Below are positions 1 to 7,182 of a DNA stretch of 18,370 nucleotides, piece after piece (within the stretch, counting starts at the first letter, position 1; each line of letters starts with the position of its first letter). The stretch spans positions 1 through 18,370 of the forward strand of contig CAYWYG010000016.1 in the NCBI GenBank assembly GCA_964462335.1, read 5' to 3'. The translations under genes were made by a program, and so were the position numbers. The notes below the pieces were generated by a model, which was not told the origin of the DNA, did no database searches, and was given only the letters and a program-made list of their open reading frames with translations. This DNA is from JAPUDQ01 sp964462335. GTDB lineage: Bacteria; Patescibacteriota; Saccharimonadia; Saccharimonadales; Saccharimonadaceae.

Positions 1-1
1 C

Positions 2-580
2 GAAGGCGAGACGATTTGCTCTGTCAGTGAACTGAGCTTACCTGGTGCGCACAATATCGAAAATGCCTGTGCCGCCATCTCTGCTGCACGCGTCTTTACG
101 CTAGACAATCGAGCCATCGAAAAAGGTCTTCGCGTATTCGAGGGCCTGCCACATCGTTTGAAATTCATCCGCGAGATCGATGGGGTCAAATATTATGATG
201 ATAATTATTCATCGGCACCCCTTGCAATCAAGGCCGCGATCTATGCATTTGATGTGCCAGAATTACTCATTTGCGGTGGATACGATCGTAAACTAGATTT
301 TGATAGTCTCGCGAAATCTATTGTTGCAAAAGGCAATGTCAAACGAGTCATCGTCTATGGTCAGACCAAGCACAGGATTGCGGAGGCGCTACGAGCAAAT
401 GGTTATACGGCGATTGATCTTGCGACGATTGACGATCTAAACCTTGTTGTTAAAAAAGCTCGTTCTTTGGCCGATAAAGGCGACGTTATAATTATGAGTC
501 CGGGATGCCCAAGTTTTGATATGTTTAAAAACTTTACCGAACGCGGTGAAAAATTTGTGAGTATTGTAAATAGTCTATGA
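2..580 (+). CDS. murD: UDP-N-acetylmuramoyl-L-alanine:glutamate ligase, MurD family, C-terminal part (5' truncated by window)
   Basis: Reading frame 2 is open from the window edge and encodes about 192 residues of the Mur ligase central-to-C-terminal region. It shows the LPGAHNIENACAAISAA segment, GLPHRL, GGYDRK and SPGCPSFDMFKNFTERG near the end, all MurD-type. Mur ligases use ATP to add an amino acid to the UDP-MurNAc peptide in the cytoplasm; MurD adds glutamate. The serine and phenylalanine of the C-terminal S-F-D-M-F motif, which line the glutamate site in E. coli MurD, are kept. The central N-D-S-K-A-T-N motif of E. coli MurD reads D-D-N-Y-S-S-A here, so the lysine and threonine are changed. 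Because the next gene is MurL-like, this may be a MurD2-type enzyme that loads L-Glu. The stop overlaps the murL start as ATGA, implying translational coupling. The family call is firm; the L-Glu preference is inference. Confidence 0.88.
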   Translation, partial: EGETICSVSELSLPGAHNIENACAAISAARVFTLDNRAIEKGLRVFEGLPHRLKFIREIDGVKYYDDNYSSAPLAIKAAIYAFDVPELLICGGYDRKLDFDSLAKSIVAKGNVKRVIVYGQTKHRIAEALRANGYTAIDLATIDDLNLVVKKARSLADKGDVIIMSPGCPSFDMFKNFTERGEKFVSIVNSL

Positions 581-1866
581 AATATAAGCCACACTACAAA
601 ACATTTATATTTGAGGGCTACAATTTTGATGAAAGCGCTGGCATTGCCTCATTTAGCTACTGTTTTGACAATGAGCGGCGTTTCATCGAACAGGTGCAGT
701 TTGATGTCATTGACCACTATGACAAAGCAACCCTCAATAGGGCATTATGGCTTGGTTTTTTGGTGCTTGGAACATCATATTACAAATGTTTTCCGACGCC
801 AAATGTTGATTTTAACGAACGTAAATTGTCGCCGCTGGATGTTGAGTTACTCGATGGTGCTTATCATGATGGGCTGAGCCAGTTTGTGTTCGAAAATGGT
901 TTGACGCCAGAAATCCTGCCGATATTTTCAGCCAATTCTAAAGATGCGGCTGAAAATTATCGCGGCAAAGGCATACTGCTGCTTCAGAGTGGAGGCAAAG
1001 ACTCACTGTTACTAGCGGAGATGCTCAAAAGCAGCGGGTATCAGTTTGAGACTATATACATATCGTCCAGCGATAGTTACCCGTCTGTTATTAACACGAT
1101 TCAGGATCGGCCGCCTCGTGTGATCAAACGTATGATTGACCGCCAGGCAGTAGCGGCAGCTATCAAAGATGGCGGTTTAAACGGTCACGTTCCCGTAACA
1201 TACATTTCTTACGCACTGGCTTTGATCGATGCTATTTTGCATGGAGAAAATATCGTGCTTGGTGCAGTCGGACGTGAAGGTGCTGAGGCACACGAGCATA
1301 TAGACGATTTTGCGATAAACCACCAGTGGTCCAAGACATGGGAGGCTGAACAACTCTTGGCGCGTTTTGTTGCCGGACGCATATCGTCAACTATCAGAAT
1401 TGGCTCGCCTTTGAGGGCCTACTCCGAGCTGCGTATAGCGGAAATGTTTGTCGAGTACTGCTGGGGCAAATATGGCCATGTGTTTTCATCATGTAACGTC
1501 GCCAATTATGCGCAGGGGCAAGCCAACAAAGAGTTGAAATGGTGTGGGGAATGCCCGAAATGCGCCAATAGTTTCTTGCTGTTTGCGCCGTTCATTGAAC
1601 CTGCTGAGCTCACGAGCCTGTTTGACGGCAAAAATCTCATCAAAGATTTGAATTTGGCGGATACATTCAAAGGTCTCCTCGGCATTGATAACGTCATGAA
1701 ACCATTTGAATGTGTCGGTGAGACCAGAGAACTACGGCTGGCCTATCACATGGCACGTGACCGCTATGGGGCCGATGTCTATTCGCTGCCATTTGATGTG
1801 GCGGTGAGTGATTTTGACTACCGCGCACTCGGTCCTCGCCAAGATGGCCTCATACCATTGATGTGA
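577..1866 (+). CDS. murL: UDP-N-acetylmuramoyl-L-alanyl-L-glutamate epimerase (MurL-like)
   Basis: The 429-residue protein resembles MurL, the ATP-dependent enzyme first described in Xanthomonas that converts the terminal L-Glu of UDP-MurNAc-L-Ala-L-Glu to D-Glu, replacing glutamate racemase. Visible motifs are a PP-loop-like SGGKDS (138-143), NGHVPVT (202-208), NHQWSKT (248-254), SPLRAYSELRIAEM (277-290), SCNVAN (305-310), a Cys cluster WCGECPKC (322-329, C-x2-C-x2-C) and KPFECVGE (375-382). These occur in the order I recall for MurL, and the length is close to the family norm. The start codon lies in the ATGA overlap with the MurD stop and has no Shine-Dalgarno, so it is probably translated by coupling. 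The MurD neighbour strongly supports the assignment. An unrelated PP-loop ATPase is the main alternative. Confidence 0.82.
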   Translation: MKYKPHYKTFIFEGYNFDESAGIASFSYCFDNERRFIEQVQFDVIDHYDKATLNRALWLGFLVLGTSYYKCFPTPNVDFNERKLSPLDVELLDGAYHDGLSQFVFENGLTPEILPIFSANSKDAAENYRGKGILLLQSGGKDSLLLAEMLKSSGYQFETIYISSSDSYPSVINTIQDRPPRVIKRMIDRQAVAAAIKDGGLNGHVPVTYISYALALIDAILHGENIVLGAVGREGAEAHEHIDDFAINHQWSKTWEAEQLLARFVAGRISSTIRIGSPLRAYSELRIAEMFVEYCWGKYGHVFSSCNVANYAQGQANKELKWCGECPKCANSFLLFAPFIEPAELTSLFDGKNLIKDLNLADTFKGLLGIDNVMKPFECVGETRELRLAYHMARDRYGADVYSLPFDVAVSDFDYRALGPRQDGLIPLM

Positions 1867-1966
1867 TGTTACAGCCTATCTTATCAAACAAATACTATAT
1901 AAATTCTTCTCTCCTGACCCACACTCATTCTCTGACACACCACCAAGTCCTCACTCCTCCCAAGAC

Positions 1967-2004
1967 TGTTTACTTCTTTATGCGATCGCATAAAGAAGTA
2001 AACA
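1967..2004. repeat. Perfect 38-bp palindrome centred on GCGATCGC
   Basis: The left arm TGTTTACTTCTTTATGCGA is followed immediately by its exact reverse complement, with no mismatch over 38 bp; the symmetry breaks at 1966/2005. The centre is GCGATCGC (1982-1989). As RNA it could fold into a long hairpin behind murL, but there is no U-run, so a classical intrinsic terminator is unlikely. A second palindrome with the same centre lies at 11875-11900. Confidence 0.9.
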
Positions 2005-2109
2005 CTTTGATGAAGTTAATAGTGAAGTCTGCTGCAACTCCATTGATCTACGGAAACATGTAAAACTTTGCACGACAGCGTTGACGACAATCAGTAAGTA
2101 GTATTCACC

Positions 2110-2137
2110 TTATACTTCATACCTCATATGCCATACT
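2110..2137 (+). repeat. Degenerate heptanucleotide array upstream of prfB
   Basis: Four 7-nt units run in phase: TTATACT, TCATACC, TCATATG, CCATACT. Neighbours share 4-5 of 7 bases. The array ends 5 nt before the -10 box of prfB. The rest of the 288-nt gap between murL and prfB holds the palindrome at 1967-2004 and a C/T/A-rich, G-poor stretch at about 1907-1966; I see no gene in it. Confidence 0.6.
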
Positions 2138-2139
2138 GC

Positions 2140-2148
2140 TGATATACT
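2140..2148 (+). promoter_or_regulatory. Extended -10 promoter of prfB, leaderless
   Basis: TGA-TATACT fits an extended -10 (TGn plus TATACT at 2143-2148). Only 6 nt separate it from the ATG at 2155, so the predicted transcription start falls on the start codon. No Shine-Dalgarno is present. I see no good -35. Confidence 0.65.
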
Positions 2149-2154
2149 AATCAT

Positions 2155-3237
2155 ATGCAACCGCTAGTGAAACGGGCAGGTGAACTCAAAGTCTCGGTCG
2201 ACGAGGCGTTTTTGCAGTTGAATATTGCTGCGAAGGCTGAGGAGCTGGCGTGGATTGATGCGCAGCTGGCGGAGAGTGACGTTTGGAATAATTTGGAGCG
2301 GGCGCAGCTCCTCAGTAAACAGGCTGCCAGCATGCGTAGCAGCATCGAGCCGTGGCAGACACTCAGGGCGCAGGCGAGCGACATCGCCGAGCTGATGACG
2401 ATTGGCGATGAGTCGATGACGCGCGAGTTTGACGAACAAATGAGCGCGCTCGAGCACGAACTGGCGCGACTCAAAAAAGACCTGCTGTTTCAGGGTGAGT
2501 ACGACGACCACGCGGCGATTGTGAAACTAAGCGCCGGCGTCGGCGGGACAGATGCGCAGGATTGGTGCGAGATGCTGGAGCGTATGTACCTCAGGTGGGG
2601 TGAAAAATCGGACATGAAAACAGAGATGATCGAGCGCAGTCCAGGTGAAGAAGCCGGTATCAAATCTGCCACCTATAGTTTTAGTGGCGCCTACGCATAC
2701 GGCAAGTTACAGTCCGAACATGGCGTGCACCGGTTGGTACGCCTCAGCCCATTTAATTCGGACAACTTGCGCCAGACGAGCTTTGCGCTGGTCGAGATAA
2801 TGCCCGAAATCGATGCGCCCGACGAAGTGCAGGTCGATGACAAAGACCTTAAAATTGATGTCTATAGAGCGGGTGGTCATGGCGGGCAGAGTGTCAACAC
2901 GACCGATAGCGCGGTGCGTATCACGCATATCCCGACCGGCACCGTCGTCGCTATCCAAAACGAACGCTCGCAGTTACAAAACAAAGAAACCGCCATGAAG
3001 ATACTGCGTGGCAAGCTTGCCCAGATGCAGCTAGAGCAACATGCCGAAACGCTTGCTGACCTGCGCGCAGGTGAGTCAGCTAGCTGGGGCGCCCAGATCC
3101 GCAACTACGTCATTCATCCCTACCAGATGGTCAAAGATACCCGTACCAAATACGAAGACAAAGACACTGCCGGCGTCCTCGACGGCAAAATCGACGGTTT
3201 TATCGACGCCTATCTTGAATTACATTCTACAGATTAA
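2155..3237 (+). CDS. prfB: Peptide chain release factor 2
   Basis: A 360-residue class I release factor that reads UAA and UGA stop codons in the ribosomal A site and triggers peptide release. It has the SPF anticodon-like tripeptide (198-200), which is diagnostic for RF2, and the universal GGQ (243-245) in RAGGHGGQSVNTTDSAVRI. The N-terminal helical domain has the SDVWNNLERAQLLSKQ signature. The frame is continuous from ATG; the in-frame UGA frameshift site (CTTTGAC) that autoregulates prfB in many bacteria is absent. The start is set by the -10 box 6 nt upstream, which predicts a leaderless mRNA. It converges on the minus-strand gene that ends 6 nt downstream, with no visible terminator between them. 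Its presence agrees with UGA being a stop in this genome. Confidence 0.96.
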   Translation: MQPLVKRAGELKVSVDEAFLQLNIAAKAEELAWIDAQLAESDVWNNLERAQLLSKQAASMRSSIEPWQTLRAQASDIAELMTIGDESMTREFDEQMSALEHELARLKKDLLFQGEYDDHAAIVKLSAGVGGTDAQDWCEMLERMYLRWGEKSDMKTEMIERSPGEEAGIKSATYSFSGAYAYGKLQSEHGVHRLVRLSPFNSDNLRQTSFALVEIMPEIDAPDEVQVDDKDLKIDVYRAGGHGGQSVNTTDSAVRITHIPTGTVVAIQNERSQLQNKETAMKILRGKLAQMQLEQHAETLADLRAGESASWGAQIRNYVIHPYQMVKDTRTKYEDKDTAGVLDGKIDGFIDAYLELHSTD

Positions 3238-3243
3238 CCACAC

Positions 3244-5328
3244 TCACGAAGAAGTTTTCTGATGTTCATTATGATGATAGATGTAGACGATATACTCTGG
3301 CTTATCGCCTACGTCGGCTTTAGAGGTAACAACCGCCACGTATGAGCCCATTCTCGCATCATCTACTTCTATTTTGAGACTATAATCATCATCGGTTAAA
3401 ATTGCTTCAGCAGATACAGTTGATGCGTCTGAAATAATCTGCACTATGTCATGAGGTGTGATGATACCAAATTGCTGTAGTGAGTCGATTGCTGCGTGCC
3501 TAATCTTTACGTCCGGCCTAGCTCCCAGCTCCTTCATAAGTTTGCCTAGGTCTTGTTGACGATGGATCGATACCATTCTGCCTTTAAAGATCACAGCATC
3601 GCGATATTCGGCCGTCTCTTGCTGCGTGATCAGCATAGGGTTGGAGTCTAGCTTGTAGAGTGATGCGAGCGATTCTATTTCTGCGAAGAGCTTAGGACTA
3701 TTCAGCGTCGAATGGATAACAGTTGCCATACGGGCACTAATAAGGGATGATGTCAGCGCCATGTGCAATAATTTGTCTTCGGCCTCATCAAAGCCGTTGA
3801 ATATATCAGTCATCGACGAGCGTACTATTGTACCGATGCTCGCAACTTCTCCAAATAGATGATAGGCGATATCTAATCGAAGATCGCCGATAACAAGCTC
3901 AATAAACTTCGTATAGAATTTCTTGGCCGTAGACGTCACGTCTTCATTTGGGCTAATTTTGTCCTGCAGCTCTCGTAGCGCCCCGCACATTGCAGTATCT
4001 AAGATCTGATATTTTTTGTCCGATAGTAGGCTATTTATATAGTCTAGCGCACTACTGGACATTTTTTCATCCACCATTGCGGAATACCGTTCGATGGTGT
4101 CTTGGCCGAGATGTGCGCCTGCAATATTCAATAAGCGGTCACTCAGTTTTTTTGGCACATATGGAACATTGTGCGCGCTACCGAAATTTGCTGCGATCAG
4201 CGCACCGTACGCCAATAAAGCTCTCGAGCTCATACTATCTGTACACTCGTCATACACATTTAGATAACTATCGATAAATTCTTGCACAGAACGCTCATAT
4301 AATTCTGCGACATTGATTTCGTCAGGAAATAGAGTTTGGAGATGCAGTAACACAGAGAGCTCATAACCAGGGTCGAGAGCATGCACAATATCATTGAATA
4401 TGTCACTATCATCGATAGGCGGATCTCCTATGCCCAGTGGCTCGCCATGAGCAGAGTCTAAGTCGATAACTCCTCCTAGCGCGGTTGTGTTACCGTACAC
4501 GGGGAAGCGGTGTGCGATTCCGATTTGATGGAGGCGAGCCAAATGAGTTCCGCGCAGTTGCGGAAGAAGCGATGAGAAGTAATAAATCATATCATCAACC
4601 CGATTCGCATCCAATGCGTGAAATTCTGGATCAGTTTTGTGAGTGAGGTTATACACGCGAAAAATTCTATGAAGTCGCTTCTTGACGTCATTCGCAGTTT
4701 CATCAGTCGAGAAGTCCCATGGCCTGTCGCCAATTTCCATCGCTCTCGCAGTGATGTAGAACTTCATAGGCATGATAGCCCGACGTACGGTCGCGGCTTT
4801 CTCGTCACCTAGTCCGCGTATCGCGACCTCTACTAGCTTGCGTTTGTAGTCATCTTGTGTGAGACGATCATGCTCACTGCCATTGAATGGCATTTCTGTT
4901 GGCTCGAAGAATCCGACGATCCACTCAGTTGGTATATTATGCCGTCTGAGATACTGAGATGCTAGGGCGACCCTGTACAATGCATCACCCTCTTGAAGAC
5001 CATACGGTATGAAACCCGAGGGGGCAGTAGCTGATGGTACAACCTCTGCCTTTGTAAAATTATTACCCTTCAAAGTTACGGACGTGTAGGGGTTTCCGTA
5101 GCTGTCCTCCCATAACGCAATCGGGCGTTCACCGTTTCCTATCTCATAGGATCGCGCATGAAGTGGACTAATCTGTGAAAGTGGTATCGGGTGGTTAGCT
5201 GATGTTTCGAATACAATACCCGGAATACTAGTGTGCGACAAGTCAAAAGGGAAGCCTTCTCGATCAAGCGGGCTTCCTTGTACGTCGTGATGGACGATGA
5301 CATCGACGGGAGTCGTAACCTCAGTCAT
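3244..5328 (-). CDS. Large uncharacterised protein with a SelO/kinase-like residue pattern in its N-terminal half
   Basis: I do not recognise this 694-residue protein by name. It has no signal peptide or obvious membrane segment. The N-terminal half shows, in order, TLKG (K87), a helix-like LYRVALASQYLRRHNIPTEW (117-136), LHQIGIAHR (266-274) and GNTTALGGVIDLDS (279-292). This parallels SelO pseudokinases (protein AMPylators): a Lys in LKG, then R-x2-L-x-S-E-x4-L-x-IPT, then N-x8-D. N280 and D289 are nine residues apart, as I recall for the Mg-binding pair in SelO. The Glu of the SelO S-E motif is Gln (Q125), and the Asp before the Asn is Gly (G279), so it may be inactive or divergent. The C-terminal half (about 340-694) is helical and unassigned. 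Base composition is visibly AT-richer than the neighbours, so transfer is possible. It is divergent from ftsE. Confidence 0.85.
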   Translation of the reverse strand: MTEVTTPVDVIVHHDVQGSPLDREGFPFDLSHTSIPGIVFETSANHPIPLSQISPLHARSYEIGNGERPIALWEDSYGNPYTSVTLKGNNFTKAEVVPSATAPSGFIPYGLQEGDALYRVALASQYLRRHNIPTEWIVGFFEPTEMPFNGSEHDRLTQDDYKRKLVEVAIRGLGDEKAATVRRAIMPMKFYITARAMEIGDRPWDFSTDETANDVKKRLHRIFRVYNLTHKTDPEFHALDANRVDDMIYYFSSLLPQLRGTHLARLHQIGIAHRFPVYGNTTALGGVIDLDSAHGEPLGIGDPPIDDSDIFNDIVHALDPGYELSVLLHLQTLFPDEINVAELYERSVQEFIDSYLNVYDECTDSMSSRALLAYGALIAANFGSAHNVPYVPKKLSDRLLNIAGAHLGQDTIERYSAMVDEKMSSSALDYINSLLSDKKYQILDTAMCGALRELQDKISPNEDVTSTAKKFYTKFIELVIGDLRLDIAYHLFGEVASIGTIVRSSMTDIFNGFDEAEDKLLHMALTSSLISARMATVIHSTLNSPKLFAEIESLASLYKLDSNPMLITQQETAEYRDAVIFKGRMVSIHRQQDLGKLMKELGARPDVKIRHAAIDSLQQFGIITPHDIVQIISDASTVSAEAILTDDDYSLKIEVDDARMGSYVAVVTSKADVGDKPEYIVYIYHHNEHQKTSS

Positions 5329-5441
5329 TGATGTATTATTTTGTCATAAAAACGTATATAAATCAAATATACTCTGTCATCATCTATTACACAGTGTTTT
5401 TCGACAAATGCCTCATCGTTTTTCAGTAGTTTTTTATGCTG

Positions 5442-5447
5442 TATAAT
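5442..5447 (+). promoter_or_regulatory. -10 box of ftsE operon (TATAAT)
   Basis: A consensus TATAAT overlaps an upstream in-frame ATG at 5446, so that ATG would not be in the transcript. The next ATG (5458) is 10 nt past the box, giving a leader of only a few nt. TTTTCA at 5420-5425 is a weak -35 with a 16-bp spacer. The region 5329-5445 is the divergent promoter zone with the minus-strand gene, whose own candidate -10 (AATAAT or TAATAC on the minus strand) is close to its ATG but unconvincing. Confidence 0.7.
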
Positions 5448-5457
5448 GGTTACAGTA

Positions 5458-6141
5458 ATGATCTTGCTGGATAGGGTAACGAAGACGTATAGCAAAGACA
5501 CAGAGGCGGCGCTAAGCCGGATCAGTTTGCATATCGAGCCCAATGAATTCGTGATTCTCGTCGGGACGAGCGGAGCGGGCAAGAGCACCCTCCTCAAGCT
5601 CCTCACGCGCGAAGAAAAACCGACCAGCGGCAAGATCGTCGTCGGTGGTATCGACTATGACACGCTCAAAGACAAGCATATCCCGCTATTACGACGTAAA
5701 ATCGGCGTCGTCTTCCAGGATTTCAAACTGCTGCCGCAGCGGACGGTGTTTGAAAACATCGCCTTTGCACTTGAGATTGCTGGTATGACTAACCGTGAGA
5801 TCCACAGTACCGTGCCGAAAGTCATCGACCTCGTCGGCCTCAAAGGCAAAGAAAACAATTATCCCCGCGAACTCTCCGGGGGTGAGCGTCAGCGTGTCGC
5901 GATCGCTCGTGCGATTGTGCGGCAGCCCAAGATACTCATCGCTGACGAGCCGACGGGCAACCTCGATCCAAAGCACAGCTGGGATATCGTGCGCTTGCTG
6001 GAGAAAATCAATCGCTATGGCACGACTGTGCTCCTCACCACGCACAATGTTGAGATCGTCAACAAACTCAAGCGCCGTGTGATCACGCTCGATCACGGGA
6101 AAATTACCAGCGATCAAGCGACAGGGAGTTACAAACAATGA
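5458..6141 (+). CDS. ftsE: Cell-division ABC transporter ATP-binding protein FtsE
   Basis: About 227 residues of a complete ABC ATPase. Counted from the in-frame upstream ATG at 5446, Walker A is GTSGAGKST (40-48), the Q-loop is near FQDFKLLP (90-97), the signature is LSGGERQ (143-149) and Walker B plus catalytic Glu is ILIADEPT (163-170), with a switch His in LLTTHN. FtsE pairs with FtsX to transmit ATP-driven changes across the membrane and activate wall hydrolases at the septum. I chose the ATG at 5458 (MILLDRVTKTY) because the ATG at 5446 lies inside the TATAAT box and FtsE proteins usually begin like this. The stop overlaps the ftsX start (ATGA), and the next two genes are ftsX and a secreted hydrolase, which settles FtsE over other lipoprotein or macrolide-type ABC ATPases. 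Confidence 0.95.
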   Translation: MILLDRVTKTYSKDTEAALSRISLHIEPNEFVILVGTSGAGKSTLLKLLTREEKPTSGKIVVGGIDYDTLKDKHIPLLRRKIGVVFQDFKLLPQRTVFENIAFALEIAGMTNREIHSTVPKVIDLVGLKGKENNYPRELSGGERQRVAIARAIVRQPKILIADEPTGNLDPKHSWDIVRLLEKINRYGTTVLLTTHNVEIVNKLKRRVITLDHGKITSDQATGSYKQ

Positions 6142-7127
6142 GCAAGTCTGCCCAAAAACCTACTCAGACAAAGATCCGCGAGACGAAAGCGGCGCGACGC
6201 CGCTATCTGACGTGGGTACGTATGCTACGATATGGGGTCAACAACTTTACTCGTAATGCATGGTTGACGACGGCCGCTTCCGCAGTGATGACTATCACAT
6301 TACTTGTGATATTGACAACGCTACTTGCGCGTACGTTATTGACTGAGACGGTGACAAAGCTTGTGCGCGAAGAAACGAAGCCATCGATCTACTTGCGAGG
6401 TGATGTATCAGATGCAGAGGTTGCCGATATACGCAAAAAAATCGAGCAAATTGACAACGTGACACATATTGACATCGTGACATCTGACGCGGCGCGCAAT
6501 GATTATGTGACGAAGAACAAGGTTACGGATGTCGAAGAACTTCAGGCTCTTGCAGAGTCGGGCGTCACCCTTCCGGTGATATTGACTATGACGCTTAAGA
6601 ACACCAATGACATATCGGCATTGCAAGATATCATTAAAAATGATCGACTTGTTGTCGCAAGCCTCTCTGAAGATGCCGACCAGCTTAACAGTACAAACCG
6701 TGATGCAATTGGCACGCTCAATGAATGGGCGCGTACCTCTGAGCGAGTTGGCTTTGTTGCGACGCTATTGTTTACTGCGATCTCAATGCTGATCGTTTTT
6801 AATACCATAAGCATGGCGATCTTTAACCGTAAAGATGAGATCGATATGATGAAGCTTATTGGCGCCGACAAGAGTTTTATACGTGGGCCATTTGTCGTTG
6901 AGGCGGTGATGTATGGGTTCTTTGCCGCGTGTATTGCAACAGGGATAGGCTACTTTGCACTCGTGACATTTCGCCAGCGGATTGCCGATTACGGTATCGC
7001 GATCGATGAATTGATGCCGAAACTCATCATGTTTTTGCCGATTATCCTGACGGGCGTTATCGTGCTGGGTGGACTCATCGGCATGATTTCGGCTCGCCTC
7101 GCAGTACGGCGATATCTAAAAGTCTAG
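6138..7127 (+). CDS. ftsX: Cell-division membrane protein FtsX
   Basis: A 329-residue FtsX with the usual four-helix plan: a basic cytoplasmic N-terminus, TM1 at about 43-66 (TTAASAVMTITLLVILTTLL), an extracytoplasmic domain at about 67-203, and TM2 at about 204-229, TM3 at about 246-277 and TM4 at about 296-322. The FtsX loop normally contacts a coiled-coil hydrolase or adaptor outside the cell, and the next gene encodes just such a protein. The start overlaps the ftsE stop; a weak GGGAG lies 9 nt upstream. The length is near the family norm. Confidence 0.93.
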   Translation: MSKSAQKPTQTKIRETKAARRRYLTWVRMLRYGVNNFTRNAWLTTAASAVMTITLLVILTTLLARTLLTETVTKLVREETKPSIYLRGDVSDAEVADIRKKIEQIDNVTHIDIVTSDAARNDYVTKNKVTDVEELQALAESGVTLPVILTMTLKNTNDISALQDIIKNDRLVVASLSEDADQLNSTNRDAIGTLNEWARTSERVGFVATLLFTAISMLIVFNTISMAIFNRKDEIDMMKLIGADKSFIRGPFVVEAVMYGFFAACIATGIGYFALVTFRQRIADYGIAIDELMPKLIMFLPIILTGVIVLGGLIGMISARLAVRRYLKV

Positions 7128-7141
7128 CGCTACATGCGCTA

Positions 7142-7171
7142 TTGACGTAGCTAGGAGCGCTATGGTACTAT
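7142..7171 (+). promoter_or_regulatory. Promoter of the coiled-coil CHAP hydrolase gene
   Basis: TTGACG (7142-7147), an 18-nt spacer and TACTAT (7166-7171) preceded by TGG form a -35 plus extended -10 promoter. It lies in the 35-nt gap after ftsX, so the hydrolase can be transcribed separately from ftsEX. The predicted start (about 7178) is a few nt before the ATG at 7183 and downstream of the ATG at 7162. Confidence 0.65.
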
Positions 7172-7182
7172 ATGGAAAACCA

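Noticed and set aside
577..1866. UGA recoded as an amino acid
   Set aside because: UGA ends murL and several other genes at sensible positions, and an RF2 with SPF and GGQ is encoded.
1907..1966. Heptamer array in the C/T/A-rich tract before the palindrome
   Set aside because: Comparing bases seven apart shows few matches; it is simply low-complexity.
1863..2063. Small ORF after murL (66 aa)
   Set aside because: It crosses the 38-bp palindrome and a low-complexity tract, has no SD, and has no protein-like motif.
2155..2260. Programmed frameshift in prfB
   Set aside because: No CTTTGAC-like site or in-frame stop is present; the frame is continuous.
5890..5906. Third GCGATCGC palindrome, in ftsE
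   Set aside because: The octamer occurs, but the symmetry does not extend beyond it and the bases code conserved residues next to the ABC signature.
7162..7182. ATG at 7162 as the start of the CHAP hydrolase
   Set aside because: It lies within the TTGACG/TACTAT promoter; the ATG at 7183 gives a standard signal peptide. AGGAG before 7162 keeps some doubt.
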